Shown here piece after piece: positions 54,170-64,000 of a DNA stretch of 64,000 bases (position 1 is its first letter; the number at the start of each line of letters is the position of its first letter). Made by a program: the position numbers and the translations under genes. This DNA is from Angustibacter sp. Root456 (GTDB lineage: Bacteria; Actinomycetota; Actinomycetes; Actinomycetales; Angustibacteraceae), in assembly GCF_001426435.1 (NCBI RefSeq), contig NZ_LMER01000001.1:194751-258750 (forward strand), given 5' to 3'. The notes below the pieces were generated by a model. That model ran no database searches, was not told the DNA's origin, and saw nothing but the letters and a program-made list of their open reading frames with translations.

Positions 54170-54835
54170 TCACTCTATTGCCTCAGCCAGACCCTCGACG
54201 TCGGCGGCCACGGCCCGCAGTCGCTCGAGCGGGATGGGTCCAGCGCGCAGCACGCGCGGCACGGCGCCGGTCACGTCGACGATCGTCGAGGCGGTGGACG
54301 ACGGGCTCGGGCCGCCGTCGAGGTAGACGCTGACGGCGTCACCGAGCTGGGCGATCGCGTCGTCGACCGTGGTGGCCGGGGGCTGGCCGTGCTTGTTGGC
54401 GCTCGTGACCGCCATCGGGCCGGTGAGCTCGAGCACGGCGAGCGCCACGCGGTGCAGGGGCATGCGCAGCGCCACCGTGCCGCCCGTGTCACCGAGGTCC
54501 CAGTCGAGCGTGGGCGCGGCGCGGCAGACGATCGTGAGCGGCCCGGGCCAGAAGGCTGCGACGAGCTCGCGCGCCGCCGGGCTGACGTCCATGGCCAGGC
54601 CGTCGAGGGTGCGCACGCTCGGCACGAGCACGGGTGGCGGGACGTCGCGGCCGCGACCCTTGGCGGCGAGCACGGCGGCCACCGCCTGCGGGTCGAAGGC
54701 GTCGGCGCCCACGCCGTAGACCGTGTCGGTGGGCATCACGATGACCTCACCGCGCTGGACGGCGTCCGCGGTGAGGCGGGCTCCCGTCGTCCGGCCGGTG
54801 TCGGTGCGAGCGTCGATGCGGTTCACGGGCGACAT
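54170..54835 (-). CDS. tsaC: threonylcarbamoyl-AMP synthase
   Basis: The 221-residue protein has the TsaC/Sua5 fold: GEVIVMPTDTVYGVGADAFD, AAKGRGRDVPPPVLV, FWPGPLTIV and MAVTSANKHGQPPATT. It makes threonylcarbamoyl-adenylate for the tRNA t6A modification. It has no Sua5 C-terminal domain. It lies downstream of prmC, as usual. Confidence 0.94.
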   Translation of the reverse strand: MSPVNRIDARTDTGRTTGARLTADAVQRGEVIVMPTDTVYGVGADAFDPQAVAAVLAAKGRGRDVPPPVLVPSVRTLDGLAMDVSPAARELVAAFWPGPLTIVCRAAPTLDWDLGDTGGTVALRMPLHRVALAVLELTGPMAVTSANKHGQPPATTVDDAIAQLGDAVSVYLDGGPSPSSTASTIVDVTGAVPRVLRAGPIPLERLRAVAADVEGLAEAIE

Positions 54836-54857
54836 CCTGCCAGGCCCGCCGCCCACG

Positions 54858-54916
54858 AGATGTGACGCGTTCCCCACCTTCATTCGCCCGAGAAGCGTCG
54901 AGAACGCGTCACAAGT
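54858..54916. repeat. long palindromic element (ACTTGTGACG family), copy 2
   Basis: Arms 54858-54881 and 54892-54916 share TGTGACGCGTTC in inverted orientation around a 10-base centre. One outer end reads ACTTGTGACG, as in copy 1 at 18288-18346. It begins 12 bases after the prmC stop codon and could end the prfA-prmC transcript. Confidence 0.75.
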
Positions 54917-54927
54917 GGCCAGGGCGC

Positions 54928-55806
54928 TCAGGGGCGGCGACGACGGGCGGTGACGTAGCGGGGGCGGCCGGTGAGATCTCGATGGCCCCGGGCGTCGTCC
55001 CAGCCACCGGACGTCGTGAGCGCCCGCAGCAGCGCGTCCTGCTGGACGTCGGCGTGCTCGACGACGAGCAGGCCGCCCTCGGCGAGCAGCTCGGCCGCGC
55101 GCGCGATCACCTGGCGCGGCACCTGCAGGCCGTCGGGGCCTCGGCCGTACAACGCCACCTCGGGGTCGTGGTCGCGCACCTCGGGGTCGACGGGCACGCA
55201 GTCCGGCGGCACGTACGGCGGGTTGCTGACCACGACGTCGCACACGCCCTCGAGGTCGGGGCAGGCCGTCGCGGCGTCGCCCTGGCGCAGGTCGACCCGA
55301 GGGGCGTGGGCGGCCACGTTGCGCTGCGCCCAGGCCAGCGCCTGCGCGTCGAGCTCGACCGCGTGCACCTCGGCGTGCGGCACCTCGCGGGCCACCGCGA
55401 TGGCGATGGCCCCCGAGCCGGTGCAGAGGTCGACGACCACCGCGCTGCGGCCCTCGGCGGTGAGGATCCGCTGCGCCTCGTCGACCGCCGGCTGGGCCAC
55501 CACCTCGGTCTCGGGTCGGGGAACGAACACGCCGGGGCCGACCGCGAGGTCGACGCCCCGGAACGGCGCCGTGCCGGTGAGGTGCTGCAGGGGCACGCGC
55601 CGGCAGCGCTCGTCGACGAGCGCGGTGAACCGCTCGCCGAGCGTGACGTCGTCCCCGCGCAGCACGGCGAGGCGGACGTCGCCGAGGGGCCGGCCGAGCA
55701 CGTGCGCCGCCAGCGCCTCGGCGTCGTGGCGGGCGCTCGAGACGCCCGCGCGCTGGAGCCGGGCGGTCGCCTCGCGCACCGCCTGGGCCAGCTGCTGCTC
55801 GCTCAC
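54928..55806 (-). CDS. prmC: release factor glutamine methyltransferase
   Basis: The 292-residue protein has an N-terminal helical domain and a Rossmann methyltransferase part with [17 protein letters not shown] and the NPPY motif in [13 protein letters not shown]. It methylates the glutamine of the GGQ motif of release factors. The GTG start overlaps the prfA stop by 4 bases (GTGA), so the enzyme is made together with its substrate. Confidence 0.95.
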   Translation of the reverse strand: MSEQQLAQAVREATARLQRAGVSSARHDAEALAAHVLGRPLGDVRLAVLRGDDVTLGERFTALVDERCRRVPLQHLTGTAPFRGVDLAVGPGVFVPRPETEVVAQPAVDEAQRILTAEGRSAVVVDLCTGSGAIAIAVAREVPHAEVHAVELDAQALAWAQRNVAAHAPRVDLRQGDAATACPDLEGVCDVVVSNPPYVPPDCVPVDPEVRDHDPEVALYGRGPDGLQVPRQVIARAAELLAEGGLLVVEHADVQQDALLRALTTSGGWDDARGHRDLTGRPRYVTARRRRP

Positions 55807-56879
55807 TCCCCCATCGCCGCGAGCTGGGCGGCCTCGTCGGCCTCGACGGCGGACTGCACGACCGGGTCGAGGTCGCCGTCGAGCACGGCGTCGAGGTTGT
55901 ACGCCTTGAAGCCCGTGCGGTGGTCGCTGATGCGGTTCTCGGGGAAGTTGTAGGTGCGGATGCGCTCGGAGCGGTCGACCGTGCGCACCTGCGAGCGCCG
56001 GGCCGCTGCCGCTTCGGCCTGCGCCTGCTCCTGGGCGATGGCGTGCAGGCGGGCGCGCAGGATCCGCATGGCCTGCTCGCGGTTCTGCAGCTGGCTCTTC
56101 TCGTTCTGGCACGAGACGACGACGCCGGTGGGCAGGTGCGTGATGCGCACGGCCGAGTCCGTGGTGTTGACGCTCTGCCCGCCAGGGCCGCTGGAGCGGA
56201 AGACGTCGATGCGGATGTCGTTCGCCGGGATCTCGAGCTCGACGGTCTCGTCCGGCTCCGGCATGACGAGCACCCCGGCCGCCGAGGTGTGGATCCGGCC
56301 CTGGGACTCGGTGACGGGCACGCGCTGCACGCGGTGCACTCCGCCCTCGTACTTCAGCCGCGACCACACGCCGTGGCCCGGCTCGGGCGTTCCGCGGTAC
56401 TTGATCGCGACGGAGACGTCCTTGTAGCCGCCGAGATCGGACTCGGTGGCGTCGAGCACCTGAGTCGACCAGCCCTGGCGCTCGGCGTACCGCAGGTACA
56501 TGCGCAGCAGGTCGCCGGCGAACAGCGCGGACTCCTCGCCACCCTCGCCGGCCTTCACCTCGAGGATGACGTCGCGGTCGTCATCGGGGTCGCGCGGCAC
56601 GAGCAGCCGGCGCAGGTGCTCAGCCGCGGCGTCGCGCTGCTCGACCAGCGTGGGGAGCTCTTCGGCGAAGCCGGCGTCGTCGGCGGCCAGCTCGCGAGCG
56701 GCCTCGACGTCGTCGCACGCCTGCTGCCACGCGGCCCGGGCTGACACCACGGGAGTCAGCTCGGCGTACCGGCGGGCCAGGCGGCGCGCGCGCGCCTGGT
56801 CGGCGTGCACGGCGGGATCGGCGAGCTGGCGCTCGAGGTCGGCGTGCTCGGAGACGAGCGCCTCGACGGCGTCCTGCAC
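55803..56879 (-). CDS. prfA: peptide chain release factor 1
   Basis: The 358-residue protein has the codon-reading PVT (in [19 protein letters not shown]) and the GGQ motif in [20 protein letters not shown]. It ends translation at UAA and UAG. The GTG at 56879 has GGAGG 4 bases upstream; longer readings enter the dispersed repeat. It overlaps prmC. Confidence 0.96.
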   Translation of the reverse strand: MQDAVEALVSEHADLERQLADPAVHADQARARRLARRYAELTPVVSARAAWQQACDDVEAARELAADDAGFAEELPTLVEQRDAAAEHLRRLLVPRDPDDDRDVILEVKAGEGGEESALFAGDLLRMYLRYAERQGWSTQVLDATESDLGGYKDVSVAIKYRGTPEPGHGVWSRLKYEGGVHRVQRVPVTESQGRIHTSAAGVLVMPEPDETVELEIPANDIRIDVFRSSGPGGQSVNTTDSAVRITHLPTGVVVSCQNEKSQLQNREQAMRILRARLHAIAQEQAQAEAAAARRSQVRTVDRSERIRTYNFPENRISDHRTGFKAYNLDAVLDGDLDPVVQSAVEADEAAQLAAMGE

Positions 56880-56888
56880 CGGGCCTCC

Positions 56889-56909
56889 TGGTCTGGCGTG
56901 CATGATCAC
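56889..56909. repeat. dispersed repeat, core CGTGCATGATCAC (copy 3)
   Basis: Twenty-one bases are identical to copy 2 (43386-43406). It lies just upstream of the prfA ribosome-binding site. Confidence 0.7.
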
Positions 56910-56972
56910 GGGCGGGATGGAGCGGGCGGGCTGGGGCTGGATGGGCGGGAGGACTGGGGTGCGGGTGAAACG

Positions 56973-57012
56973 CGACGGTGCCGGCACCCGCGCAGGGGTA
57001 CCGGCACCGTCG
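56973..57012. terminator. hairpin terminator after rpmE
   Basis: CGACGGTGCCGG and CCGGCACCGTCG pair perfectly (12 bp), extended after one mismatch by ACCC/GGGT around a 6-base loop. It begins 6 bases after the rpmE stop. Confidence 0.85.
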
Positions 57013-57018
57013 AGAGCG

Positions 57019-57246
57019 CTACTTGGCCTCGGTCTTGGCGTCCTTCTTGCCGTAACGGGCCTGGAACCGGGCCACGCGACCGCCGGTGTCCATGAGCTTC
57101 TGCTTGCCGGTGTAGAAGGGGTGGCACTGGCTGCAGACGTCGGCGTGGATCTGGCCGGACGTCGCGGTGCTGCGGGTGGTGAACTGCGCGCCGCAGGTGC
57201 AGGTGACCTGCGTCTCGACGTACTCGGGGTGGATGTCGGTCTTCAC
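57019..57246 (-). CDS. rpmE: 50S ribosomal protein L31, zinc-binding form
   Basis: The 75-residue protein starts MKTDIHPEY and has the zinc ligands Cys16, Cys18, Cys38 and Cys41, so it is the zinc-containing (C+) form. The GTG has GAGGAG 4 bases upstream. It stands between prfA and the two-component/glycosyltransferase unit. Confidence 0.96.
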   Translation of the reverse strand: MKTDIHPEYVETQVTCTCGAQFTTRSTATSGQIHADVCSQCHPFYTGKQKLMDTGGRVARFQARYGKKDAKTEAK

Positions 57247-57384
57247 GATGCTCCTCAGGGTGGAAGGGTCGCCGGGTCGTCAGGGGCGGCGGAGTGCCGC
57301 GGGACGTGAACCGGAACCAGCGGTCCAGTGTGCCAGACACTGCTCCGGGGGTCACAACGCGCGGTGCAGGTCGGGCATTCCAGG

Positions 57385-59478
57385 CTAGAACCGCACGTTG
57401 GCGGTCGGCTGGCCCGTGCCGCGTGAGACGTCCAGGCGCGGCAGCGTCACCGTGAACGTCGTGCCGTTGCCCTCGACCGAGTCGACCTCGACCTGACCGT
57501 CGTGAGCCGCGACGATGCCCGCGATGATCACCAGGCCGAGGCCGGTGCCGGGGATCTGTCGCTGGGTGGCGTTGGAGGCACGGTAGAAGCGGGTGAAGAG
57601 CGAGGAGATCTCGCTGGCGGGGATCCCGATGCCGGTGTCCTGCACCTGCACGACGAGCTCGTCGGCGGTGACCTGCACGGTGATGCTCACCCGCCCACGC
57701 CGTGGGGTGAACTTGATCGCGTTGCCCACGAGGTTGAGCAGCATGCGGTCGATCTGGCTGTGGTCGCCCAGCAGCACCGCCTCGGCCGGGACGGGGAACG
57801 CATCGATGACGACGCCCGCCGCATCGGCCTGCGGGCGCAGTGCGGTCACCACGTGGTCGACCACGCCGGCCAGCGCCACCGGCAGGCGCTCGCTGCGCAC
57901 GGCACCCGCCTCGACCTTCGAGATCATGAGCACGTCCTCGATGAGGTCGCGCAGCCGCTGGGTGTTGCGCCCCACGATCTCGAGCATGTTGTCCTGCATG
58001 GGCTGCAGCTCACCCGCGTCGCCGTCGCGCATCATCTCGACGTAGCCGGCGATGCTGGTGAGCGGCGTGCGCAGCTCGTGGCTGATGGTCGACAGGAAGT
58101 CCGACTTCGTGCGGTCGAGCTCGCGCAGCTGACCCACGACGGTGTTCTGCTGCTCGAACAGGCGGGCGTGGTGCACCGCCCGCGCCAGGTCTCCTGCCAC
58201 CGTCTCGATCAGGCCGACCTCGGCGGCGTCGAAGCGCGGTCGGCCCGCGGCACGGGCGCAGACGAGCACGCCGATGCGCTCCTGGCCGACGAGCACCGGC
58301 GCGATCACCATGGGCCCGGCGCCCGCGTAGGCGCGAGCCGCCGCGGCACCGCCGGTGCCCGCGGGGCCACCCTGCAGGTACTGCTCGACGTCGTCGACCG
58401 CCAGCGACTGGTGGCCCCGGGCGGCCACGGCGCCCGCCGACTCCAGCGGGTGCGTCGGCCCGGGAGGTGCCGGGTCGACGCTCGCCAGCCCGCGGGTCGA
58501 CCACTGGGCCGCCACCGGACCCATCCGCCCAGCCTCGATGAAACGCACGTGCACGCGGTCGGCGTGCCCCATGGCGCCCAGACCACCCACGACCTCCTCC
58601 GCCACGGCGTCGGCGTGCAGGTGCTGGCGCATCCGGCGGTCGAGGTCGCGGGTGAGGCCCCGGACCTGGGCCCGGTCGAACTCGGCGTCGCGCAGACGCA
58701 GGCTCTGGTCGGCCAGCCGGTTGACGCTCGCGGCCACCGCCTGCATCTCGCTCGGGCCGCGCACCGGCATGCGCGCTTCGAGGTCACCCGCCGCGAGCCG
58801 GCGCAGGACGTCGCGCAGCGCCGTGAGCGGCGGCACGACCTGCCGCACCGTGAGCCACGCCAACGCCACCAGGCACACGACCGCGAGCACCGTGCTCGTG
58901 ACCAGCAGCCACAGGCCCACCCGGCGTTGCTGATCAGCCCGGCGCAACGCCGCGTCGATCTGCCGCTCGACCAGCGCCGTGACCTGCGAGTTGGCGTCGC
59001 CGAAGGCGCTGAGCTGGGCGCGGGAGGCGGCGTACTGGCTGCTCGCGGTCGCCCGCGACACCGTGCCAGCGACCACGGGCGCCGCGTAGCGGGCGTACCA
59101 GCGCTGGGCGGCGGCATCGGACTCGGCCAGCAGCGCGCAGGCACCTGGCTGCTGCCGGCAGGCGACGCGAGCCCGCGAGAGCGCCGGGGCGTACCCGCTC
59201 CACTGCGTGCGCAGGTCGGTCAGCAGCGTGCGGTCACCGGAGATGAGGTACCCCCGCAGGTCGGCGGCAGCCCCCGTGGCGGCGTCGCGCAGCTGGGCAT
59301 TGGCCCGCTCCAGGGGCACGCCGGCCCGGGCGACCTCGGACACCGCGGACGACGACGACCTGATCACCAGCACTCCCGCGACGGCCGAGCCCACCACGAG
59401 CAGGCCGACGACGGCGAACGCGGTGAGCAGCCGGCTGCGCATGCTGCCCGCGCCGCGCTCCTCGTGCTCGACGCTCAC
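57385..59478 (-). CDS. membrane sensor histidine kinase
   Basis: The 697-residue protein starts at a GTG overlapping the glycosyltransferase stop (GTGA). It has helix 1 (about residues 15-38), an outside domain of about 140 residues with RGYLISGDRTLL, reminiscent of CHASE3, helix 2, HAMP (AWLTVRQVVPPLTALRDVL, then VNRLADQSLRLRDAEF), a GAF-like part with GPMVIAPVLVGQERIGVLV, the HisKA box DFLSTISHELRTPLTSIAGY, and an ATPase with NLVGNAIKFTPRRG, DTGIGIP and GTGLGLVI. It probably controls the single-domain response regulator of the same operon. Confidence 0.92.
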   Translation of the reverse strand: MSVEHEERGAGSMRSRLLTAFAVVGLLVVGSAVAGVLVIRSSSSAVSEVARAGVPLERANAQLRDAATGAAADLRGYLISGDRTLLTDLRTQWSGYAPALSRARVACRQQPGACALLAESDAAAQRWYARYAAPVVAGTVSRATASSQYAASRAQLSAFGDANSQVTALVERQIDAALRRADQQRRVGLWLLVTSTVLAVVCLVALAWLTVRQVVPPLTALRDVLRRLAAGDLEARMPVRGPSEMQAVAASVNRLADQSLRLRDAEFDRAQVRGLTRDLDRRMRQHLHADAVAEEVVGGLGAMGHADRVHVRFIEAGRMGPVAAQWSTRGLASVDPAPPGPTHPLESAGAVAARGHQSLAVDDVEQYLQGGPAGTGGAAAARAYAGAGPMVIAPVLVGQERIGVLVCARAAGRPRFDAAEVGLIETVAGDLARAVHHARLFEQQNTVVGQLRELDRTKSDFLSTISHELRTPLTSIAGYVEMMRDGDAGELQPMQDNMLEIVGRNTQRLRDLIEDVLMISKVEAGAVRSERLPVALAGVVDHVVTALRPQADAAGVVIDAFPVPAEAVLLGDHSQIDRMLLNLVGNAIKFTPRRGRVSITVQVTADELVVQVQDTGIGIPASEISSLFTRFYRASNATQRQIPGTGLGLVIIAGIVAAHDGQVEVDSVEGNGTTFTVTLPRLDVSRGTGQPTANVRF

Positions 59479-60989
59479 GTCGACTCCCGCGACGGTGCCG
59501 GGTCGGACGGAGCCGTGAGGGCGGTGGGAGCCGTGGGAGCCGTGGGAGCCGTGGGAGCCGTCGCGAAGCCCACCCGAGTCATCACGCCCCACTCGACGGT
59601 GCTGCGGCGCAGGGCCGACCACAGACCCTGCAAGCGCCACACGGCCGTCAGCTGGCGGTAGCCGACGTTCTCGACGAGCGCGGAGGCCGCCGTGAGCACG
59701 AGGTCGCTCCAGCGGCGGTAGCGGTGGAACGAGAACTCCTCCAGGGCGGCCGAGGCGATGGTGAGCAGGAACGCGTAGCCGAACGCGACGGCGCTGAACA
59801 GCAGCGCGAACGGCACGTTGACGGCGCCGACGGCCAGGCCGAGCAGCATCGCCACGAGCCCGACGAGCTCGATCACCGGTGCGAGCAGCTCGAACACCAC
59901 GTAGTACGGCAAGGTGACCAGGCCGATCCGCCCGTAGCGGGGGTTCCCGATCATCCCGCGGTGGCGCCAGAGGGTCTGGGCGAGCCCGCGGTGCCAGCGG
60001 CGGCGCTGACGCGCGAGCACCTGCAGGGTCGACGGCACCTCGGTCCACACGACCGGCTCGGGCACGAACACCACGCGGTAGGCCCGGCGGGTGCGGCGCA
60101 TGTGCTTGTGGATGCGGGTCACCAGGTCGAAGTCCTCGCCGACGTTGGTGGGGTCGAGTCCCCCGACCGCGACGACGACGTCGCGCCGGAACATGCCGAA
60201 CGCACCGGAGATGATGGCGAGCGCACCGAGCCGTGACCACCCGGTGCGTCCCATGAGGAACGCCCGCAGGTACTCGACCGCCTGGATGCGAGGCAGCCAC
60301 CGGCGCGGCATGCGGACGTCGACCACCCGGCCCGCCGCGACCAGGCAGTCGTTGACCGCCCGCACGACGCCGCCTGTCGCCACGACACGCTGCGGGTCGT
60401 CGGCGAACGGCTTGCTCACCAGCAGGAGCGCGTCGGTGTCGAGCAGGGAGTCGGCGTCGACGAAGCACACCAGCGGGTACCGGGCGGCGTTCGTGCCGAC
60501 GTTGAGTGAGTCCGAGCGCCCGCTGTTGGTCTTGCGCACCACGACGAGTGGCGCCGACGAGGCCATGTGGACGTCGACCACCCGCCCGGACGTCGCGATC
60601 TCCTGCGGGATCTCACGGGGCACCCGGCGCAGGTCGAAGGCTGCGTCGAGTACGGCGAAGGTGTCGTCGGTGCTGCCGTCGTCGACGACGACCACCTCGA
60701 GCTCGGGGTAGCGCAGCGCCAGCAGGCTGCGCACGGACTCCACGATGCCGACCTGCTCGTTGTAGGCGGGCACGACCAGCGATACCGGCAGCGTGAGCGG
60801 GCTGGCGTGAGCCTCGTCGTACCCGGCGAAGGGCACGCGACGCAGCTGGCGCGCGAACTCCAGGGACGCCAGCACCACCAGCACGAGGTAGGAGGTGTTG
60901 ATGAGCAGGAAGTAGCCGAGCACGCCGACGTCGAACGCGGCGAGCACCTGCACGACCGTGGGCCGCAGGCCGCTCAGCAGGTCGCTCAC
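59475..60989 (-). CDS. processive GT2 glycosyltransferase (polysaccharide synthase type)
   Basis: The 504-residue membrane enzyme has an N-terminal helix, the GT2 motifs VVPAYNEQVG, VVVDDGSTDDT, FVDADSLLD (DxD) and the QRRRW motif in LARQRRRWHRG, and three to four C-terminal helices (LVGLVAMLLGLAVG, LLFSAVAFGYAFLLTIAS). Q-x-x-R-W marks processive cellulose, chitin or hyaluronan-type synthases that extrude the polymer. The C-terminus carries repeated APT units coded by four copies of a 9-base repeat. The GTG overlaps the HEAT gene stop. Confidence 0.9.
   Translation of the reverse strand: MSDLLSGLRPTVVQVLAAFDVGVLGYFLLINTSYLVLVVLASLEFARQLRRVPFAGYDEAHASPLTLPVSLVVPAYNEQVGIVESVRSLLALRYPELEVVVVDDGSTDDTFAVLDAAFDLRRVPREIPQEIATSGRVVDVHMASSAPLVVVRKTNSGRSDSLNVGTNAARYPLVCFVDADSLLDTDALLLVSKPFADDPQRVVATGGVVRAVNDCLVAAGRVVDVRMPRRWLPRIQAVEYLRAFLMGRTGWSRLGALAIISGAFGMFRRDVVVAVGGLDPTNVGEDFDLVTRIHKHMRRTRRAYRVVFVPEPVVWTEVPSTLQVLARQRRRWHRGLAQTLWRHRGMIGNPRYGRIGLVTLPYYVVFELLAPVIELVGLVAMLLGLAVGAVNVPFALLFSAVAFGYAFLLTIASAALEEFSFHRYRRWSDLVLTAASALVENVGYRQLTAVWRLQGLWSALRRSTVEWGVMTRVGFATAPTAPTAPTAPTALTAPSDPAPSREST
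59524..59559. repeat. 9-base tandem repeat (GTGGGAGCC x4)
   Basis: Four identical copies encode repeated APT residues near the C-terminus of the GT2 protein. Copy-number change would lengthen or shorten this tail in frame. Confidence 0.85.
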
Positions 60990-62089
60990 GGCGAGGTCCG
61001 CACCGGGGTCGAGGCGTCCTCGGTGCGCGGCCGGGCGAGGTCTCGCACCGCCAGCGCCTCGGCCGCGTACGTCGCCCCGGGCGCGCCGCTGCCGGCCATC
61101 TCGTGCAGCGCCTCCAGGCCCACCGGGCCCACCCCGGCCAGCGCTCGGGCGGCGTTGCTCGCCACGCGGTGCTCGGCGTCGGCCACGAGGGGTCGCAGCA
61201 CGCGGACGGCTTCCGGGCCGCCCACGTCGCCGACCGCGCGCGCCGCGACCGCGCGCAACGCGGCCGGCTCCTCCGGCTCGACGCACCGACGCAGCACCGA
61301 CAGCGCAGACGGGACGCCGATGCGCCCCAGCGCCCGAGCGCAACGGATCCGCACGTCGTCATCGGGGTCGCGCAGCGCGTGGCTCGACAGCACCCCCACG
61401 GCGGTGACCGCGCCACCGAGCCCGAGGATCTCGGCCGCGACCGCGCGGGCCGGGGCCTGCGCCGACGTCATGGCCTCGACCAGCGCGGGAGCCGCGCCGG
61501 GCCCGAGCCGGGCGAGGCTGCGCGCGACGATGCGCATCGGCACGGTGTGCGTCCCTGACACCGCGCTGAGCAGTGCCGGCGCCGACGCCGGGTCGCCGAT
61601 CTCGCCCAGGGCCCGGGCCGCCACGATCCGCACCTCGGGATCGCGGTCGCGCAGCAGCAGTCGCTCCAGCTCGCTTCGCGGCGCGTGCTCACCCAGCAGC
61701 CCCAGCAGCTCAGCCGACCGCGCCCGCCGCACCGCGCCGCGCGCACCCAGGCGCCGGGTCAGCCGCGCGATCGTGCCCCGCCGGTCGAGCAGGTCGACGA
61801 GCACCTCGCGCGCCTCACCCCGCAGCTTGCGCACCATCGAGACGACGATGGGCTCGAGCGCCGCCCAGGTGGTGGCGTCGAGCTGGAGCAGCGTCGCGAG
61901 GTGCTCCTGGTCGATGTCGTCGTCGACCACGAGTGCGACGAGCAGCTGGCGGTGGGGTTCGGCGAGCGCCCGGGAGCGGCGGTGGGCCCGCTCGCGCAGC
62001 CCGCGACGGGCCACGATCGCCAACGCCAGCAGCAGGCACAGGCCGGCGATCGCCGTGCCCGCGACGGCGAACAGCGCCGCTGCGGTCAC
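60986..62089 (-). CDS. membrane-anchored HEAT-repeat protein
   Basis: The 367-residue protein starts with a membrane helix (ALFAVAGTAIAGLCLLLALAIVA), followed by a linker and at least six HEAT-type repeats, such as DRDPEVRIVAARALGEIGDPASAPALLSAV and DPDDDVRIRCARALGRIGVPSALSVL. The repeats make a helical scaffold for protein binding. The GTG overlaps the response-regulator stop, and the stop overlaps the GT2 start, so all are made together. It probably links the regulator to the synthase. Confidence 0.87.
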   Translation of the reverse strand: MTAAALFAVAGTAIAGLCLLLALAIVARRGLRERAHRRSRALAEPHRQLLVALVVDDDIDQEHLATLLQLDATTWAALEPIVVSMVRKLRGEAREVLVDLLDRRGTIARLTRRLGARGAVRRARSAELLGLLGEHAPRSELERLLLRDRDPEVRIVAARALGEIGDPASAPALLSAVSGTHTVPMRIVARSLARLGPGAAPALVEAMTSAQAPARAVAAEILGLGGAVTAVGVLSSHALRDPDDDVRIRCARALGRIGVPSALSVLRRCVEPEEPAALRAVAARAVGDVGGPEAVRVLRPLVADAEHRVASNAARALAGVGPVGLEALHEMAGSGAPGATYAAEALAVRDLARPRTEDASTPVRTSP

Positions 62090-62460
62090 GACGTACTGCG
62101 CGCGAGCACCGCCTGCACCCGGCTGAGCAGCTCGCGGGGGCTGAAGGGCTTCACGACGTAGTCGTCGGCACCGAGGGAGAAGCCGGACTCGACGTCGGAC
62201 TCCTGGGCCTTGGCGGTCAGCAGGATGACGCGGGTGGCGCCCACCTCCTCGTGGCCGCGCACCTCCTGCAGCACCTGACGGCCGCTGCGCCCAGGCATCA
62301 TCACGTCGAGCACGGCGAGGTCGGGCCGGTGCTGCAGCACCTGCGCTAGCGCGTCGTCGCCGTCCGCCGCCGTGAGCACCGTGAAGCCCGCGGCCTGCAG
62401 CTTGAAGGCCACGAGCTCGCGGATGTCTCGGTCGTCGTCGGCGACGAGCACGGTGGTCAC
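62086..62460 (-). CDS. single-domain response regulator
   Basis: The 124-residue protein is one receiver domain: ADDDRDIRE (acidic pocket), phosphorylated Asp52 in LAVLDVMMPG, LLTAKAQESDV (switch Thr) and DYVVKPFSP (Lys). It lacks any DNA-binding or other output domain. The GTG at 62460 has GGAGG 5 bases upstream. It opens the four-gene operon whose last gene is the kinase. Confidence 0.92.
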   Translation of the reverse strand: MTTVLVADDDRDIRELVAFKLQAAGFTVLTAADGDDALAQVLQHRPDLAVLDVMMPGRSGRQVLQEVRGHEEVGATRVILLTAKAQESDVESGFSLGADDYVVKPFSPRELLSRVQAVLARSTS

Positions 62461-62561
62461 GGCAGCCTCCGTGGCTGGTGGAGGGGGCGGCCCGCTGCCG
62501 TCCCGCAGGTGCTGTGTCGGCTGGTTCTCGACCGACCTTAAGCCGAACGGGTGACATGACA

Positions 62562-62594
62562 GCGCCCCCGCCACGCTCAGCGTTGCGGGGGCGC
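62562..62594. terminator. hairpin terminator after rho
   Basis: GCGCCCCCGC and GCGGGGGCGC pair perfectly (10 bp), and the loop contains a further ACGC-TCA-GCGT stem. It lies 40 bases after the rho stop and isolates rho from the response-regulator operon. Confidence 0.85.
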
Positions 62595-62633
62595 CTGGTC
62601 GCCGCAGCTCAGGGGCCCGCGTGCGCGCCAGCG

Positions 62634-64000
<1,367 letters not shown>

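Noticed and set aside
57502..59661. Long plus-strand frame opposite the histidine kinase
   Set aside because: Shadow frame; the kinase motifs on the minus strand are complete.

Overview
The window is very GC-rich, uses GTG starts freely and has many leaderless promoters. The gene order is a typical actinobacterial backbone, and a mycothiol-dependent enzyme family member is present. I read it as chromosomal DNA of a high-GC actinomycete, possibly near Kineosporiales or related groups; the lineage is inferred from gene content only. No tRNA, rRNA, CRISPR array, prophage or complete insertion sequence was seen. No stretch over about 220 bases lacks a gene.

Read from the right end leftwards (most genes are on the minus strand), the order is rho, rpmE, prfA, prmC, tsaC, glyA, a wecA-like gene, atpI-like and atpBEFHAGD, atpC with a DUF2550 gene, a cobalamin adenosyltransferase, murA, nucS, methylmalonyl-CoA epimerase, thiolase, meaB, icmA and a thioredoxin-fold gene. 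This matches the backbone known from Streptomyces and relatives, so departures from it stand out.

Departures: (1) between rho and rpmE lies a four-gene unit of single-domain response regulator, HEAT-repeat membrane protein, processive GT2 glycosyltransferase and membrane histidine kinase, all joined by 4-base GTGA overlaps (57385-62460). (2) atpD and atpC are separated by a long hairpin and two self-promoted genes, a NUDIX hydrolase and a HIT-like protein (42153-43552). (3) A gene for a small secreted six-cysteine protein lies between wecA and the atp operon. (4) A coupled operon of two very large FtsX-type permeases and two ABC ATPases lies at 4702-12474.

The metabolic theme is coenzyme-B12-dependent acyl-CoA chemistry. 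The window carries isobutyryl-CoA mutase large subunit, ethylmalonyl-CoA mutase, crotonyl-CoA carboxylase/reductase, the epimerase, the MeaB chaperone GTPase, the B12 adenosyltransferase, a thiolase and two hydroxyacyl-CoA dehydrogenases (one a tandem duplication). Together these cover the acetyl-CoA to crotonyl-CoA to ethylmalonyl-CoA to methylsuccinyl-CoA arm of the ethylmalonyl-CoA pathway and butyryl/isobutyryl interconversion. The small IcmB subunit and the later pathway enzymes are not in the window.

The intergenic spaces are structured. There are several long imperfect palindromes placed just 3' of genes, a short dispersed repeat with core CGTGCATGATCAC at three sites, candidate operators upstream of icmA, ccr and the tetR pair, and a perfect CRP-type half-site pair upstream of the atp operon. 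At least eleven genes have a TANNNT box exactly 6 or 7 bases before the start codon.
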